Translations under genes and position numbers: made by a program
Assembly: GCA_002366675.1 (NCBI GenBank)
Contig: DFBO01000152.1
Span: 1-6,997 of the forward strand
DNA from: Flavobacteriaceae bacterium UBA3078
GTDB taxonomy: Bacteria; Bacteroidota; Bacteroidia; Flavobacteriales; Flavobacteriaceae
DNA length: 6,997 nucleotides
Direction of reading: 5' to 3'
Part shown: one piece after another, positions 4,867 to 6,997 of the stretch
How positions within the stretch are numbered: position 1 is the stretch's first letter
How the letters are laid out: each line of letters opens with the position of its first letter
Notes under the pieces: generated by a model
What the model saw: only the letters and a program-made list of their open reading frames with translations
Told to the model about the DNA's origin: nothing
Database searches by the model: none

Positions 4867-6810
4867 TTAATCAACGTTGTCGTGTAAAAACGAATTATTG
4901 CTCCTTAATTGTATATCATCATTATCGTCTGTACTTATACTTGTTCCAGACATACTAGAATCAGATGAATGCTGTACATCATCAAGATCGATTCCTTGAC
5001 GCTTATAAGCTGGGATTTTTTCTATATCATCAATTTTCGAATTATTGAATTTATAATTAAAATCTTTCATTTTACGTCTTCTTTCTTCAGCACGTTCTTT
5101 TAACAATTCAGAAATAGGACTATTCATTGGGTCTATTTCATCTGTTACTTCCTCTAACTCTTCCTTTAGAACGGTTTTCTTTTCAAAAACAATTTCCTTC
5201 TCAAGCTCTTCAGCAATTTCTACGGCTTGTTCTTGCTTTTGGTTTTTATTAATACCAGATTCTATTTCAACATAATCGTCTAGAGCATATCTAGTCTCAC
5301 CAAATTCGTTTGTTTCTGTTACTGGAATTAATTCCACATAATCTTTTACAGGCATTTTTTTAATGTTCTCCTCTAGATCATGAACCACAAAGTCGTCATC
5401 TTTATTTTCAATAGTTGATTCGCTAATTGGCAAATCGAATGTTAAGGTAATTTGCTGTTCTTCATCATCTATTTCTACCTCTTCTTGTTTAGTCTCTGAT
5501 TGAACTTCATTAATAATAAAATCTTCTTCTTTTACTGAATCAAGAACTTCATCATAAATAACATTGATATTTCTTATTAACTCTGAAGTTGGAATTAATT
5601 CATTTTCATTAGAAACATTAACAGGACTATCAAGTTCTTCTAGCTCATTTAAATCTAAAGTATGCTTAACTATTGGCGTTTCAGTTGTTTTTTCTAACTC
5701 TATATTTGGAGTTATGATAGCTGGAGCTTGTTCTTTTTTTGACAAGTCTTGTTTTAAAGACTTATCTCCTTCTAAATCATGAATAACTTTTTTGATTTCT
5801 GTATTAGAAATTTCATCTTGTTGATCGATATCAAACCCTGTAGCAATTATGGTTACAGCAATAGATTCTTCTAAAGACTCATCTTCGCCAACACCCATAA
5901 TAATATTAGCTCCATGACCAGCTTCGTTTTGAATGTGATCATTGATTTCGCCAATCTCATCAATGGTAATTTCTTGAGATCCAGAGACAATAAGCAGCAA
6001 TACGTTTTTGGCTCCAGTAATTTTATTATCGTTTAATAAGGGTGAATCTAAGGCTTTAGAAATAGCTTCGAAAGCTCTATTTTGTCCTGATGACAATGCA
6101 GATCCCATAATGGCAGTACCACTATTACTTAAAACCGTTTTAGCATCACGTAAATCGATGTTTTGTGTGTAATGGTGTGTAATTACTTCGGCTATACCAC
6201 GAGCAGCTGTAGATAGCACTTCGTCTGCTTTAGAGAAACCAGCTTTAAAACCTAGATTCCCATATACTTCACGAAGCTTATTATTGTTTATAACAACTAA
6301 AGAATCTACAACATTTCTTAATTTTTCGATTCCTATTTGCGCTTGTTGAATACGCATTTTCCCTTCAAACTGAAATGGCATTGTTACAATACCAACCGTT
6401 AAAATATCTAAATCTTTAGCCATTTTAGCGATAATTGGAGCTGCACCAGTTCCAGTTCCTCCACCCATTCCAGCAGTAATAAATACCATTTTGGTATTTG
6501 TATCTAACATGCCTTGAATGTCTTCAAAACTTTCTACTGCAGATTTCTCTCCAATATCTGGATTTGCACCTGCTCCTAAACCTTCGGTTAAGTTTAAACC
6601 TAATTGAATTTTATTTGGGACACCACTATTTTGAAGCGCTTGTGCATCTGTATTACAAATTACAAAATCGACTCCTTTAATACCTTGTTGGAACATGTGA
6701 TTGATAGCATTGCTACCACCACCACCAACACCAATGACTTTAATGACATTTGATTGATTCTTTGGTAAATCAAATGAAATACTACTTTCGAATTCTTTGT
6801 TGCTGCTCAT
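4867..6810 (-). CDS. ftsZ: Cell division GTPase FtsZ with long C-terminal linker
   Basis: This 647-residue tubulin-like GTPase polymerises into the division ring at midcell. The GTPase part (about 20-330) carries GGGGSN (29-34), the tubulin signature GGGTGTG (116-122), and the T7 loop NIDLRD (217-222) with the catalytic acidic residues Asp219 and Asp222. The end of the core is GVGEDESLEESIAVTIIATGFD (306-327). An acidic, low-complexity linker of about 260 residues follows. Next come a basic patch, KERAEERRRKMKDF (571-584), and the C-terminal peptide DIEKIPAYKRQGIDLD (595-610), which normally binds FtsA and other anchors. A further 37-residue tail ends in NNSFLHDNVD. E. coli FtsZ has 383 residues; long linkers are normal in Bacteroidota. 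It lies 85 bp downstream of ftsA, probably in the same operon. The start is ATG at 6810; no convincing promoter is seen in the gap. Confidence 0.97.
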   Translation of the reverse strand: MSSNKEFESSISFDLPKNQSNVIKVIGVGGGGSNAINHMFQQGIKGVDFVICNTDAQALQNSGVPNKIQLGLNLTEGLGAGANPDIGEKSAVESFEDIQGMLDTNTKMVFITAGMGGGTGTGAAPIIAKMAKDLDILTVGIVTMPFQFEGKMRIQQAQIGIEKLRNVVDSLVVINNNKLREVYGNLGFKAGFSKADEVLSTAARGIAEVITHHYTQNIDLRDAKTVLSNSGTAIMGSALSSGQNRAFEAISKALDSPLLNDNKITGAKNVLLLIVSGSQEITIDEIGEINDHIQNEAGHGANIIMGVGEDESLEESIAVTIIATGFDIDQQDEISNTEIKKVIHDLEGDKSLKQDLSKKEQAPAIITPNIELEKTTETPIVKHTLDLNELEELDSPVNVSNENELIPTSELIRNINVIYDEVLDSVKEEDFIINEVQSETKQEEVEIDDEEQQITLTFDLPISESTIENKDDDFVVHDLEENIKKMPVKDYVELIPVTETNEFGETRYALDDYVEIESGINKNQKQEQAVEIAEELEKEIVFEKKTVLKEELEEVTDEIDPMNSPISELLKERAEERRRKMKDFNYKFNNSKIDDIEKIPAYKRQGIDLDDVQHSSDSSMSGTSISTDDNDDIQLRSNNSFLHDNVD

Positions 6811-6845
6811 GAATTTCGTTTTTTATTTATTCTATTACTTTTCTT

Positions 6846-6860
6846 GATATTTAAAATATC
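6846..6860. repeat. 15-nt palindrome in the ftsA-ftsZ gap
   Basis: GATATTT (6846-6852) and AAATATC (6854-6860) are perfect inverted arms around one base. The loop is too short for a hairpin, so it would act, if at all, as a binding site for a dimeric protein upstream of ftsZ. It may be chance in very AT-rich DNA. Confidence 0.3.
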
Positions 6861-6895
6861 TATGGATTAATTTTATTTGTTTCTATCTTTTAGTA

Positions 6896-6997
6896 TCACT
6901 CAGCGTTATCTAAAAAATCTTTTACTCTTTCTGTTAACTTATCTAAGAACGAACGTCTTTCTGGTTTTTGTTTTAATTCTTGTTCAATATGGTCTTC
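6896..6997 (-). CDS. ftsA: C-terminal end of cell division protein FtsA (partial)
   Basis: The last 33 codons of a minus-strand gene run in from the right edge and stop with TGA at 6896-6898. The visible residues include KPERRSFLDKLTERVKDFLD, a basic amphipathic C-terminal helix followed by NAE. This fits the membrane-targeting end of FtsA, the actin-like protein that tethers FtsZ to the inner membrane. The position directly before ftsZ supports the assignment. The body of the protein lies outside the window, so the identity rests on the tail and the gene order. Confidence 0.8.
   Translation of the reverse strand, partial: EDHIEQELKQKPERRSFLDKLTERVKDFLDNAE

Noticed and set aside
5564..5782. 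72-codon plus-strand open frame inside ftsZ
   Set aside because: It is antisense to the FtsZ linker; its Ser-rich composition mirrors the Glu/Asp-rich coding on the other strand and it has no own signals.
6498..6680. 60-codon plus-strand open frame inside ftsZ
   Set aside because: It is antisense to the highly conserved GTPase domain; its Leu-rich translation is a shadow of the real gene.

Overview
The window looks like ordinary housekeeping chromosome from a member of the Flavobacteriaceae (Bacteroidota). The support is a low GC content, a short primary sigma factor without region 1.1, a Bacteroidota-type -7 promoter element (TAnnTTTG) just upstream of rpe, a FtsZ with a very long acidic linker, few Shine-Dalgarno sequences, and a tRNA gene without an encoded CCA. 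The exact species cannot be named from the sequence.

Left part (1-2345): the last codons of a plus-strand gene, probably pnp, end at a bidirectional terminator. That terminator is shared with a small minus-strand secreted protein of unknown function. Then come rpoD (primary sigma factor) and rpe (ribulose-phosphate 3-epimerase), both on the plus strand. They are separated by two tandem intrinsic terminators and a new promoter. The true rpe start is therefore at 1683, not at an upstream in-frame ATG that lies before the second hairpin.

Middle part (2346-4269): a 136-bp compound palindrome follows the rpe stop codon and separates rpe from two minus-strand genes, a two-CBS-domain protein and a membrane-anchored MtfA-like zinc peptidase. 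Upstream of the peptidase is about 250 bp of gene-free DNA rich in hairpins and repeats. One of its hairpins carries the same 12-nt loop motif (CTTCGCTTTGCT) as the rpe-CBS palindrome. Another forms a long stem-loop just after the minus-strand tRNA-Arg(UCG).

Right part (4270-6997): a minus-strand division cluster, ftsA (last 33 residues only) then ftsZ, followed by a GatB/YqeY-like gene. A strong terminator lies between ftsZ and the yqeY-like gene, so the latter probably has its own promoter.

I found no defence system, mobile gene, CRISPR array or evident new multi-gene system. The points most worth a second look are the repeat-bearing palindromes, the post-CTP tail of FtsZ, the small secreted protein next to rpoD, and the membrane-anchored form of the MtfA-like peptidase.
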